NCBI GenBank assembly: GCA_030248065.1 | Contig: JASAMV010000747.1 | Location: forward strand, 1 to 64,000 | Direction of reading: 5' to 3' | DNA: 64,000 nucleotides | DNA from: Rhynchonema sp. JSB1_4 | Taxonomy: Eukaryota > Nematoda > Chromadorea > Monhysterida > Xyalidae | Shown here: positions 1 through 10,411 of the stretch, piece after piece | How the letters are laid out: the number at the start of each line of letters is the position of its first letter | Position numbering within the stretch: position 1 is the first letter of the stretch | Made by a program: the position numbers and the translations under genes | The notes under the pieces: model-generated | What the model saw: only the letters and a program-made list of their open reading frames with translations | Told to the model about the DNA's origin: nothing | Database searches by the model: none

Positions 1-460
1 GCCATGAGTTAAAAAATTTAAAAACCTTATTTTCTGGTACTTTCGACGATGCTCTATATCCCCATTTTGTTCTTATTTTCGCACCCCTAAGCGTGGCCTC
101 AACATTTAGGGACAAACATGTGTTCTCGAAAAATAAGGCCGATTTTTGGAACGTTTCGCACCCTCACCGTGTGAAGCAATGCTTTGAACGACTGAAGTTG
201 TGATGGTAAGCTATTCAGGAGCTGTTGTGAATCGTATGCACGTGTTACTTGACCTTCAACTCATTTGGGGTTTTCCTGTACTGGTCGTTCCCATTTGTGC
301 AAAAATTCACTTTTTTCTGGGAACCAAAAGTCGCTCTACCAAGAGATAGTGAATCCCCAATGACCTCAAAATTCGGACCTCAAGAAAGTCGTCGGAATGC
401 TTTCCAACGGTATGTAACAATAGGTCCTGCTACCCTTCCTTCGGTTATGTCCCGAGCCCT
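1..460 (+). mobile_element. Terminal part of a long-TIR foldback element (left-arm copy)
   Basis: This matches 21380-21818 in the same orientation and 20163-20616 in reverse. The end is ...CCGAGCCCT followed by TTAA at 461-464, as for the complete copy at 20163-21818. The other half lies outside the window. Confidence 0.75.
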
Positions 461-1247
461 TTAAAACGCCACGACAATAGACGCACATAATACTGTAACC
501 AATCACACAGTTAGGTAGTACAGTATCAGTATAGGCAAATAAACGGCTTGTTCTGGTCGAGTACTACACGGAGTTTTCCGCCTTAAGCCTCGGGGGTCCA
601 AGTGGAAATATGGATGATTAAATGGGCCTATAACAAAACACAAGTTTTTCGAGTCAAACCACGCAGTGGTCTAGCCCGAAACATTTCCGATTACAGAGCC
701 GACGTGCTCTGAGTGAAAAAACCGGATCTATTCAGCCCATTTCATTGTGTGTGTTTTCGTTCCGCATGTCTACAGTCTACATCGTATCAGCGCCATGTGT
801 CATCATTTCATCAAAGCATAAATACCAGGTTTATTGATCTGCAGAGTGCATGGCGTGTCAGAGGAAATAAAAGTACCAAAGTACAGTGAAAAGAACACGT
901 GTTAATCAAGTAAAAAGAGTACATCCACTCCAGGCCCTTGGGGACTTTTGGGGAAACAAGCGGCGAAATAAAGCCAAACCAATCAAATGTCTAAACATGT
1001 CGGCTGCACGTCGCGCGGAGAATGGGTCGCCTTTTTATGTAGTATATTATGTGCGTATGTTTATTTTTTGTCTGGTTTCCTTGAAATAAAGTGCTCCGTT
1101 CACATTTTGCGACGTCAAAGCCTCTGTTAAAGCGCAAATGCAAATACACACGCACGTTCATAAAGTACGGTCATAACACTTTCGCGTCGCAAGATTATTA
1201 TTGCAGTGTGCTTGCACTTTGACGTTCATTCCGCGACTACTATCATC

Positions 1248-1612
1248 CAGTAGCTGGAATGTCAGCAAATTTTGTCAAGAAGAGTTTTAAGCACTTAAGG
1301 CTCCCTGTACAATATAAAACAGGGGATAGGGGGAAAAGCTGGCTGACATGTCTTTGCTGACGTGAGTAAAAAACGAATGGAAGAGAAATTAATGCACATA
1401 GATTGTGTATATTTTCCGACTTATTTTTGATTTTCTGCATGGGCCTTAGGCCTAATAAGTCGCGGAATTTCAAAAAAGAGATAAATCCTGTGCTAATTTC
1501 TCTTCCATTCGTTTTTCGATCTTTGTCACCAAAACCAATCCTGGACGCGTTATCGCAGCATATTCAAACAGGCAAAGTTTGTTGACAAGGGTTGCTGACA
1601 TCCCAGTTACTG
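1248..1612. mobile_element. hAT-like non-autonomous element (365 bp)
   Basis: The termini are inverted repeats, CAGTAGCTGGAATGTCAGCA on the left and the complement of TTGCTGACATCCCAGTTACTG on the right. Flanks CTATCATC and CAATCATT agree at 6 of 8 positions, as expected for a decayed 8-bp duplication. An internal inverted pair around AATGGAAGAGAAATTA makes a second hairpin. No transposase is present. The mirror copy is 19030-19394. Confidence 0.65.
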
Positions 1613-1929
1613 CAATCATTTAACCTTGCTGCTTTGTCGCGGTTTAAAATGTTCGACACTTTTTTGTGTTTAAGGTGCAGCCCTGAGACAAACGCATTTT
1701 TGAAAGAAAGAATATGACTTTATTACGTGGCGGTGGCGTAAGAACATTTATTTTTCGTTTTTTTTTTTAAAAAGTCAGTACAGTTAGAATATCCATTTGT
1801 GTTCATGTAGATATTGTAGTGCAGTCCAAATAAAACACGTTCGTGCGTTCCACCGTTGATACTCATTCTACGTTCTGGATTGCAAATACGCGGGTTTGGG
1901 ACAAGATTGGTCTTTTTTCCAAGCGTTTG

Positions 1930-2395
1930 AATTATAGGCAAAGCAGCCATACTTTGCAGTCTTAGATCATACCGTATCACCCTGAATTCTTATACACCTA
2001 AAATGTTTCGTGTTACTGTAGCCACGTCGCCCTGGTTAGCTTGTGTAGGCGGCAAGATCATGAAACATCTAAGCACGTGTCTGTGTGTGCTGTTTATCGG
2101 CTCCGCGAAACGTGGCTATGGTGACCCGAAGGCTGTGAGCAGATAAACGCGGAATTATGCGGAATGCGGAATTGGTTTAAAAACAGCAACTTCTTAACTG
2201 TACGGCTACAGCACCGTGGCGCTTCGAGAAAATGTTTCAAAGTCTGTTTGTCGCGTTAGGGCTATATGATGACTACGCTGGTTTTTATTCCGCATTTATC
2301 TGCTCACAGCCGAAACGTTTTAGGTGCGTAAGAACTCAGGGTGATAAGGTAGGGTCTAAGACTGCAAAGTAGGGCTGGTTTGCCTTTAGTTCAGC
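1930..2395. mobile_element. Foldback MITE with about 75-bp terminal inverted repeats
   Basis: Sequence at about 1930-2010 reappears inverted at about 2305-2395, sharing blocks such as TTTGCAGTCTTAGA and TATCACCCTGA. It has no coding potential, and the exact ends and target duplication could not be fixed by eye. It lies just upstream of the Ly6-like gene and is mirrored in the right arm. Confidence 0.55.
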
Positions 2396-2591
2396 TGACA
2401 GGGAGCGTGAAAAGAGCGGGCGCTGAAAAATGGCGTCTGAAACTTTTGTGCAACATCTGCTTGCGCTCAGCATCCATTTTCAGAGTCAACCACGTTGCAA
2501 TTCAACGTGAACAACAATCAAATGGGCAATGACCAGCCCAAATCTACCCAACGCACAGGCACACCAATAATCAACCAATCAGCTGAGAGAT

Positions 2592-5389
2592 ATGTTTACG
2601 TCGGATACTTTCCTGAACAATATCGTGATTCGACAATTAACCACCTCAATATTAATCATCATCATTCAACTGTCGCTCCACTTCGACCTCACAACGGCGC
2701 TGCTGCAATGCCATGTATGCACAAACTGTGCCGACACCTTCAATGCGACAACAACGGTGGTCAATTGTACTGACGAACTACAGGATGTTTGCGTCAGGGT
2801 ACGTGTCCGTTCGTGCTGGAGAAAAAAGTTGGCGGCTGGCGCTTGTGCTTTGCAGTTTGACCCCTTGCCGGATAAGATCTGCTAAAGCCCCCGGGTGCTT
2901 ATTTGGGCTACTGCGCGCACATTGAATCTTAGTCGTCACCAGTGTTCGAACGGGATTCATTTATAATCCCGGGATCGGGATCGGGATTGGGATCAAGAAA
3001 GTGCCGGGATCGGGATCGGGATCCCGGTTTTGAAAACCCGGGATCCCGGGATCGGGATCTGGATTGACCAGATAGTCCAAAAGCAAAAGTTTTTATCATT
3101 TTATGCATAAGATACAAGTTAATATCACAGACAACCATGAAACATGTTTATCACACATGGATAAACACCCGGAACAGTGATTAAAGCCGATTGAAAATCG
3201 GGAGTAGCTGATGACGGATAAGTTCAAAGATCATAATTGTAGTCGATCAGTGGCAAAGCCTTTGACAAAAAGACAAGCATTTCACCATTTTATGGTTTCA
3301 AGCAGTATCTTTTGTCATCAAACAAATCAGCTGCACTGGAAAAGAGCTATTCATTAGGCACGCTCGTAGGAGGAGCACTTAGATATTTGGAAGCTAGACG
3401 TGCCAGTCGCGGAAACTTTGTCTCATTTGTTGCCCATCGTGACAACATTTCCTCGACACTGAGTCCCTTCGTTTGAAGCTACTTTGTGTAACCGTTCAGT
3501 TCTAGCGCGACTTGTTCGCGATTGATAGTACTTGCGGTTTCATCACGCTCGGAATCAACCGTCGAGCACCTCTTAAGGTGGAGTTAGACCTCTCCATTTT
3601 GGGCTTGTAGCATGAGGTAAAATTTTTGCTATTACTATATTTTGTGATAGAGTTGGAGCACTAATTTCGACCAGCGTAAAAGTTGTTCATTTGGGGCAGG
3701 GGAACAACTTTTACGCTGGTCGAAAAATTAGTGCCTCAACTCTATCACAAAATATTGTTCAAACAAAAATTTGTCCCTCATTGTCCACAAGCCCGAAATG
3801 GACAAGTATAACTCCAGCTTTAGGGCGCGGCCATGCAGACATGGTTGTGGACCGCGGGTCAGCAATAATTCTATGTCCAATGACGGCCGTTTGCATGGCC
3901 GCACTTGCGGGTCGCGGTTTGCGGGTCACTCGAAACATTTATTCAGCCCTTACGCACAAAAATGAACCAATCAGCGGTGTGCTACGGCACGTCTGCGACG
4001 TTGGCTCGACGTTGATGGGTTAATTTTTGTGTGTTCCAGCTAAATAAATGTTTCAAATGACCCGCAAACTGCGACCCGCAAGTGCGGCCATGCAAACACG
4101 GGGCGGTTATTGGACATAGCATATTTTTCTGACCCGCAACCCGCGCCCGCGTTTACTTGGCCGCGCCCTCACGACAGCTTGGCGAATTATGATAGCATAA
4201 TTTTTTTTACTTTTTGTTCTCAAAACTTAATCCCGATCCCGGTACTTCTTTGGGCGGGATCGGGATCAGAAAAAAGGCCCGGGATCCCGGAATCGGGATC
4301 GGGATCCCGTTCGAACACCGGTCGTCACTGCATTTGAGAAATAACATGGTGTAAAGCGGACGCAGGTGGCTATACTTAGCAGGACAGCACAGCGGAGGCT
4401 GCTGCTTAACAAAACTTCAGCAGTCACTGCCAAAAATACACAGCTGATTACGATTTTGATCGTGTCAGGCTAAATTGTATCGTAATTGATCTATCACGTT
4501 TTGTGCAAAGCACCTCCACAAGACAGCACCTCGTGCACAAAGCTGGCTAACCAACATTGTCCCACAAGATAATCGATTCAAACACCGAAATCCGCTATCT
4601 ACTGGTACTGGGCCCACATTTTTGGTGTTGTCCGACTTTTAGTCTGCCAACAATGGTTTCGATTCGTTAACACCGTCACACCTTTAACCCGTTGCCAATG
4701 AAGCGTAGGTCGCCAGTGTGATGTGAAGTGTTAACAAACGAGTTATAAGTACATGCGGCTAAGCTGGCTTGCATTTGCGTTCCCGTTTTCATCAGAGCAT
4801 TACCCGTTAATTACCGCAAAAGAGCCATTTGCTATTGGTGGCACATGTAAGAATTCATCAAATCAATCCTGATTTTCACGTTCAGTGACCCTTAACCACT
4901 GTGTTATTTGTGATTCCCACAAAACATTTTCGTCTGAAAACAATCCAGCAGAGTGCTCACGTTGCTGCGGGTCTGAAACATTTTGGTGACTGCATTCTTT
5001 GTGTGCGATATCGCGCAACGCAACGTAATTGCCCCGTCACTTTCCTGCTTCACGATTCAGGAAAAAATTGACCAATTCTAAAAAAAGTCCTTGTGCTACC
5101 AATACCCATTTGTTTCACCAAGCATGTGGCTTGGATACTTGGGCATATCAACCCGTACCGCCGTTGCCATTCATTTCAGGCTGCCACATCACGCAACGAA
5201 GTCACGAGATCGTGCTCCTATGCATCCTATTGTCCGCGCGGGCCCAATTCGTGTCTGCTATTCCGCGAAGGTTCGCACTGTTGTTGTACGGGTGACGCTT
5301 GCAATCATTCGACTATAATTTTGACACCTTCTTCACTTGTTTGTGCGATTGTTTTCGTTTCTTGTATTCTTGCCTTGAGAAGGTTCTAG
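2592..5389 (+). CDS. Ly6/uPAR (LU-domain) GPI-anchored protein, two exons, left-arm copy
   Basis: Exon 1 is 2592-2798 and exon 2 is 5180-5389, together 138 codons. Residues about 12-36 are a hydrophobic signal peptide. Cysteines follow at 40, 43, 46, 59 and 67, then 81, 87, 94, 103-105 and 110. The end CCCTGDACN matches the CCxxDxCN signature that closes LU domains. Residues 114-134 are hydrophobic and then stop, as in a GPI-attachment signal. Exon 1 ends in AGG with donor GTACGT. Exon 2 follows the acceptor CATTTCAG. Both junctions are phase 0. Known LU proteins of this kind sit on the outer membrane leaflet, and many modulate receptors or channels; the ligand cannot be told here. The 2.4-kb intron holds a hAT element (2940-4320) and a TA-flanked MITE (4835-5102). 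The exact start codon is uncertain, because the right-arm frame extends further upstream. Confidence 0.8.
3570..3822. repeat. Long near-perfect hairpin (arms of about 120 nt)
   Basis: TTTACGCTGGTCG at about 3709-3721 is the exact complement of CGACCAGCGTAAA at about 3669-3681. The pairing extends outward through ATAGAGTTGGAG/CTCAACTCTAT and TTTTGGGCTTGT/ACAAGCCCGAAA to about 3570 and 3822, with a loop of about 13 nt. It resembles a foldback MITE lying inside the hAT element. A related pair of motifs lies at about 26800-26860. Confidence 0.75.
3824..4185. repeat. Second foldback element inside the hAT element (GGGCGCGGCC termini)
   Basis: Arms of about 150 nt begin AGGGCGCGGCCATG on the left and end TTGGCCGCGCCCTC on the right. 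They share GACCCGC-type blocks and GAAACATTTATT, with a loop of about 65 nt. It abuts the hairpin just upstream. No coding sequence is seen and the target duplication is not clear. Confidence 0.65.
4835..5102. mobile_element. TA-flanked MITE (TTGGTCGCACAA family), 268 bp
   Basis: The element begins TTGGTGGCACATGTAAG and ends GTCCTTGTGCTACCAA. It is bounded by TA on both sides (4833-4834 and 5103-5104), the Tc1/mariner-type signature. Other copies are 31201-31475, 53525-54227 and the mirror at 15545-15812. It ends 77 bp before Ly6 exon 2. Confidence 0.75.
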
Positions 5390-7061
5390 CTTGGGGGCAC
5401 ATCGAATTTGAAGGCAAACACAACGATGGCCAAGGTTGAACCGCGGCAAGACACATGCAATTTTCGCTTGGACCATATTTTGGGTTTACTAGTTTTGACC
5501 AGAGAAATAGGAGTGAACATTTACACCGGTCCGAGTCTGTTTGCAACACGAAACTGTTCCAGCGAACATTGAGCTGCGTGCCTAACCGTGGTAAACACGT
5601 TTCTTGCTTTCACACGCTCTTTTATTGTGATAATGTCAGCGCTTTGCCGATGATGTTATAAAATATATCGTACTGAACACACGGATGCTTCCGGCAAAAA
5701 TTTCGCTTGCTTTCTATATTGTTATTTTTTTGTTTTTGTACTCCGGGCTTGTTCTTCGGTACATTGGTTGTAAATGATAAAATCACACGGCCCTGTGTCT
5801 AGATTACCTTAACTTAAGTTTAAAATTTTTAAGCCATTCATTCCGCATATTCTCTGTTACGATGATATGAACCGCCATTATTCTAATGTTGCTTCACATG
5901 TAGCCGGTGATTTCATTACAAGATAAAATTTCGATCGCAGTCTATAATATGACTTTAAAAATCACCTGTCTTTACACGGTACACCTTGCTGATTACAACG
6001 AATGTTCATGGATTGAAGCATTATGACTAAGCGTTTCGTAGGCAAGGCACATCATCAAACGAAATGCGAACGCGACCCAGAAATATCCCAAATCGAAAGA
6101 CAGGAATAGAAAAAGTTCCGAAAGACAGGAATATGCATCGTCAAAAAGATAATTGGAAGTCGAAGATCTTCGTTCGGATTCAGCCTCCGCTGCTCTGTTT
6201 CTTCCCTCACACGCTTGGACGCAACGTAGAAACCATTATTGATGATGCGACAGTTGACTTCCAAGCCACAGATTGAAGAACAAAACGTTCGTTTTGTTCT
6301 TGTGCGTGGATATTTTATGGTGTTATGAGTGAACTGGAACTACCGTACTTATACGTTTCGTATTGACAAATTTCATGATGATCTCGAAGGAATGCGAAGT
6401 CGAACAAAATGAGAAACGCCAAGCGGACAGAAGAGCATATTCCGTTGTTCGTGTTGTTTATGGCTTTGTTTGTACAGAGTTCGCTCTAGGGTTTGTTTGA
6501 GTGATGAATAGGAGGTTCGGGACACTTTATGAATGTCACATTTAAATATCTCGCGTCCCTTGTCTGAAAATAGCCATATCGCTCACATTAAAGGTGGTAT
6601 GCAAAAAAATGGTACGAATTTCTGTAAGCACATTATTAAGATTAGGTCGTGACGAGTGAACAATACAATAAAGGAACGCACACAGTGATGTTGCAGCCCA
6701 GCAATAAGACTATGATGGGGCGGTGCTTTTAGGAGTCAAACCGGCCATGATCCGTTCACACAGGCGCCTCGGTGTACCTTAGAAAGCAGCGGGGACGCAA
6801 AACAGTCTAATTCATTCCTGCTCTCCGTACGATCATATTAGTTCCTCACTTCGCTTTCGGTTTCATTTGCAGCATAGCACTACAGCTGCTGAGCTCATTA
6901 ACAACTTTTGTATGACAGATATAACCATCAAAGTTTATGCTGTCATTTCCCAAACGCTGGCTTGTGTCGGTCAGGCCAGCCGGCAATTAAAACCACAATA
7001 GCTTATTGAATTTTGGCTTCATGGAAACGCTCTTCAAAGCAGGTCATTGCTTGGACTCATA
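5390..7061. other. Gene-free stretch of the left arm
   Basis: This is sequence downstream of the Ly6 stop codon. I see no supported exon. One open frame on the minus strand at about 6100-6264 is unchanged in both arms and has a charged, coding-like composition, but no convincing pair of splice sites. The mirror is about 13587-15257. Confidence 0.4.
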
Positions 7062-7273
7062 GGGTGGAGTTTTCGAAACGGTGTAAAGGTCATCAGTTGG
7101 GCGTAAAGGTCGGTGTAAAGTTCGGTCGAAAGCTCGGTCGGCGTAGCTCGGTGTAAACGTGAAACATTGCCTGTTATTAACGTGTAATGTTTCAAGTTTA
7201 CACCGAGGTCTATCACACTGTGCTGTCGACCGAGCTTTCCACCGACCTTTACACCGTTTCGAAAATATCACCC
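7062..7273. mobile_element. Foldback MITE with 3-bp target duplication (GGGTGGAG/CACCC family)
   Basis: The 212-bp element is almost all inverted repeat: GGGTGGAGTTTTCGAAACGG at the left pairs with CCGTTTCGAAAATATCACCC at the right. Flanks are ATA and ATA; a second copy (52366-54375) is flanked by TAT and TAT. A 3-bp duplication with GG-starting termini suggests a PIF/Harbinger-type MITE (inference). Diverged copy: 22266-22501; mirror: 13375-13586. Confidence 0.7.
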
Positions 7274-7599
7274 ATAATGACGCTATTTCATTTCGATCGC
7301 TGGGCCACATCCGAGAGTGGTCAAATAGATGGTTAACGCGCGTATCGGCTGTTTGTCTGGTTTTACGATCGTCACAAAAGGCATTTATTGGTCACGTGCT
7401 TTTTGTTTGCTAGGATACAAAGCGACAATAATGGTATCGAGGCAGGCTTGGGAAAAAAGCTTCAGCGTCTGTTAGATGTGAAACACAACCTCCACCTGAT
7501 AATCTTTTTTGACGAGGCGCTTCACTCTCAGCGAAACAATGCATGGTGTTCCTCCAAAAAGACTTTTTACAACATTTCTGATATTGTTGTTCCACAGAG

Positions 7600-8379
7600 A
7601 AAGTTTATATATATATATATATTGGCATTCGTAAGCCCTGTTTTTCAGTTTTGGCCTTGGCTAGTTCGACATTGGTACCAAGTCAATCACCTGTCTTTAC
7701 ACCTGATTCACGTAATTTGTTGGAAAGAACGCAAAAATCCATTATTCGCATGTTCTCTGGCGAATTATGATCGGTCTGTGTCATATTCGCAGTTGTGTTC
7801 AATGTTTGGTGTTGATTATGTGGGTGTCACTGTCATGAAACGTCGTCTGAGATTGATGCATTCTTATGTTCTTGGTATTCGTGCTGCTCCTGTTGACTCT
7901 ATTTCGTTCATTTCTGATTCCAATTCTCGCTCCAGTTCTCGTCTTAATCATTCTCGTGCCATTTGTATCCCACGTGCTAAAACTCATATTCTCGCTACCA
8001 GGTGCTATTGTTATCAGTGTCCCATCTTTACAATGCTTTACCTGATTTTGCTGTTTTCCTGCGAATGGGCACATTCAAAGGAGTCATTCGTTCGCAAAGC
8101 CTTGATTGTTGAATTGTTGTACAAATTGCGATTGCTGCCAGTGAAATTTATTCCCGTCCGTGTGTGAAATGTAATTGACCGATCATGCTGTGTTTCTGCT
8201 GTTTTCTGTGTTTTTTTGCCTCCTTATCATCATCTACTCTCTCGATCCGTAACTATCCACTGGCCCACTAAACACTTGTAATTGTTTATGGTTTCGTCGT
8301 TATTGTCCAGCTTATGCGTGTTGTTGACGCTTACCATGTTGCTTCTGATGCTATAAAAAACTTGAACTTGAACTTGAAC
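7600..8379 (+). mobile_element. 3' fragment of a LINE (reverse transcriptase C-terminus)
   Basis: The frame contains LLERTQKSIIRMFSG followed by NYDRSVSYSQL and later SHLYNALPD. This fits the region after the polymerase domain in CR1/Jockey-group LINEs, where 'ER.Q....R...' and 'LWN.LP'-like motifs recur. The end is a short tandem TTGAAC tail at about 8362-8379, typical of this group. The two arms carry different frameshifts, so the copy is dead. The mirror is about 12276-13050. Confidence 0.65.
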
Positions 8380-8439
8380 CAAGCGCTGTCCGTCAGTGTC
8401 AAGCTGGAGCACCTTGCTTGCTTCAAATGCCTTAAATTA

Positions 8440-8669
8440 TACTCTGACAATACTTTTGGGAGAAACTTTTCAAACGCGTTGCCTGATCCGTAAAGCACAC
8501 GCAACAGGCGCAGCCAGCTGAGTTTCGTAGCATTTCGCAAATCACCACGTTAGACTTGTGTGTTGAGTGGCTGGCAGTCACGTGACCGCTGCAGCTAACA
8601 CACGCATGATGAGCTTTACGGATCAGGCAACGCGTTTGAAAAGTTTCTCCCAAAGCTATTGTCAGAGTA
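8440..8669. mobile_element. TA-flanked MITE, 230 bp (TACTCTGACAATA termini)
   Basis: Inverted repeats of about 60 bp run from TACTCTGACAATA inward through AACGCGTTGCCTGATCCGTA. The element is bounded by TA at 8438-8439 and 8670-8671. The mirror is 11986-12215, also 230 bp and TA-flanked. Tc1/mariner-type by target site. Confidence 0.75.
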
Positions 8670-9290
8670 TAGGTGTTTTTTGTTTCCTTTTTTAATAACC
8701 GTGCGGTGCCGGTGACTGACCGAAAATGTACCTGCACAAAAATGTTGCCTCTGTGTCTCAAAGCAATTTTTCCTTGTTATTTCTATGCACCTGTTGTGAT
8801 GAGAAACAAGCCCGTAGCGTGAAAAGAAGCCCAGGACAAAGCAACGCCAAAGTATTCTTCGGTTGCCTTGTTTCAGAATATTTTTTGATATGAGCATGAG
8901 ATACGAATCTTGCCGACCGATTTACCACACAATTTTTTGATATCAGTTGACATGGACGGGAACAAGGCACATGTTTCGCCCAGCATGGCGAACTTCTGCG
9001 AGGAAACCAGTCTAAGCGGCTTCAAATACCTGGTTGGACATTCGAGCCTGATACGCAAGTAGGTTTAATGCATTGAACAGCGCCAGGTCGGCTTATGGTA
9101 ATGTGGTCAAATCATCTCGTCAAATAATTCGTCGAACACATACATGCATTAGTTTTCGCGCTCATTTGGGGCTCATGTGTTGACGACTTTCTTTGACAAG
9201 ATGATTTGACAAGAAAAAACCATTAGGTCTTCTATAGGTCTTGGTGACACCTTGGGTCAATGAACTTGCTTTTTGCTTGTGTTTTTGCAC

Positions 9291-9346
9291 CTCCAGTGCC
9301 AGGTCAATGCAAACGCCCGAAGGCTATGTGGCAAATCCTGATAAAT
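9291..9346 (-). repeat. Conserved LINE 3'-end module
   Basis: Read on the minus strand, this has the blocks GGATTTGCCACAT, CGGGCGTTTGCATT and ACCTGGCACTGGAGGTGCAA followed by A-rich sequence. The same module lies 3' of the reverse transcriptase at 57769-59128 (at 57359-57413), so it marks the tail of a severely truncated copy of that LINE. The mirror is about 11316-11372. Confidence 0.55.
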
Positions 9347-9413
9347 TACTGTTCATAAGATAAAGATCACAGTTTTACGATAATGATGAACCTACACGCT
9401 TGCTTGTATGTAG

Positions 9414-9613
9414 CAACCGACGTCAAACGTTATTTTGCGACCCAGATTGTGCTGGTTGGTTGTGCTGATTGTGGCAACTACGTTCATGGTCATTCAAGTT
9501 TGGGAGCAAGTCAGTGACTACCGACGGAATCCGTTGCGTACGAACATCGATATGGTCTATCCAAGTCGACTGACGTTTCCGGCCGTCGCAATTTGCAACA
9601 ACAATCAATTCCA
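9414..9613 (+). CDS. DEG/ENaC sodium-channel exon, left-arm copy (rest missing)
   Basis: The exon follows acceptor TGTATGTAG and encodes RPRLCWLVVLIVATTFMVIQ (first transmembrane helix), then a short linker ending in LTFPAVAICNNNQF. FPAVxICN just after TM1 is the hallmark of epithelial/degenerin channel subunits (amiloride-sensitive, acid- or peptide-gated sodium channels). The exon ends CCA before GTAGG, a plausible donor; otherwise TAG would be an in-frame stop. After about 220 bp the copy breaks off at 9829 into the poly-C centre, so no downstream exon exists on this side. Partial gene. Confidence 0.75.
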
Positions 9614-9829
9614 GTAGGCGAATTGAAACTTGTTCGGTGGAGGACGTTTAGCTAATCCCCCCATAAGCTATGAAGACTCGGCCGAATTTTCGTTCTATAT
9701 GGATGCTCAGATGACCACAGTGGGAAATTATAGGTGAAAAATGTCGATTATTTGAGAATAAGTTCACTTTCAAAATCTCAATGGAATTTACACCAGAATC
9801 AAGTGGCTCGTTCGGTATATGCACTTCCC

Positions 9830-9909
9830 CCCTCCCCACCCCTCCCGCCCGGCACCACCTCCCCCGACAGCGCTAACACACCCACCCCCGTATGCGACCG
9901 CCCGCGCGC

Positions 9910-9985
<76 letters not shown>

Positions 9986-10361
9986 ACCCCCCCACCCCCC
10001 CCCCCCCACCCCCCCCACCCCCCCCCCCCCCCCCAAAAAAAAACAAACGAGACGCGCGCCACCTAATCCAGCGACAAACCACCCCCCCGAGAGAGCACCG
10101 ACCACAAGACTATAACCCCATAGACAAAAAAGAATATAAAGATCAAAATTATAATAAAACCTATAAACAAAAACAACAAATATATAAAACAAAACAAAAC
10201 GTAAAACATAATCAATCAAGCCAAAAATCAAAACATAAGAAGAGAAAACCCACCACAAACTCAAAAATTATCAAAGTTCTATAACAAACACCTATACAGA
10301 AAAAACAGCCTATTAGAAAACTATAAGTCTATAAGAAGCCCAAAACCCAAATATTCTCATC

Positions 10362-10411
<50 letters not shown>
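9830..10411. other. Low-complexity centre of the palindrome, probably not real sequence
   Basis: After the left arm breaks off inside the DEG/ENaC region, a C-rich lead (9830-9910) is followed by 75 consecutive C (9911-9985), more interrupted C to 10034, a very G-poor A/C-rich stretch (10035-10363) and 48 consecutive T (10364-10411). Nothing else in the window has this composition. Poly-G from no-signal base calls (poly-C on the other strand) and one-sided base composition are typical of failed sequencing or gap filling. Open reading frames here encode only Pro or Gly runs and have no biological support. Confidence 0.85.

Larger units (their letters stand above)
2940..4320. mobile_element. 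hAT-like element inside the Ly6 intron, with perfect 8-bp target duplication
   Basis: The element starts CAGTGTTCGAACGGGAT and ends ATCCCGTTCGAACACCG, flanked on both sides by GTCGTCAC (2932-2939 and 4321-4328). Subterminal arrays of GGGATC repeats lie at both ends (about 2968-3060 and 4230-4310). No transposase is present; the interior contains two separate foldback sequences. Right-arm copy: 16327-17706, also with intact duplications. hAT assignment rests on terminal CAG...CTG and 8-bp duplication. Confidence 0.85.
1..9829 (+). repeat. Left arm of giant inverted repeat
   Basis: Position 1 onward is the reverse complement of sequence ending at 20618, and the match runs inward to the GCACTTCCC at 9821-9829, which pairs with 10815-10823. 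The sum of paired coordinates drifts only from 20619 to 20644, so gaps are few and small. Mismatches are scattered (for example around 2540-2600 and 9660-9700) rather than absent, at roughly 1-3% by eye. The arm starts at the window edge, so its real outer end is unknown. Confidence 0.97.

Noticed and set aside
9734..10284. Long Pro-rich or Gly-rich open frames on both strands
   Set aside because: They are translations of the poly-C block at the palindrome centre, which is probably not real sequence.
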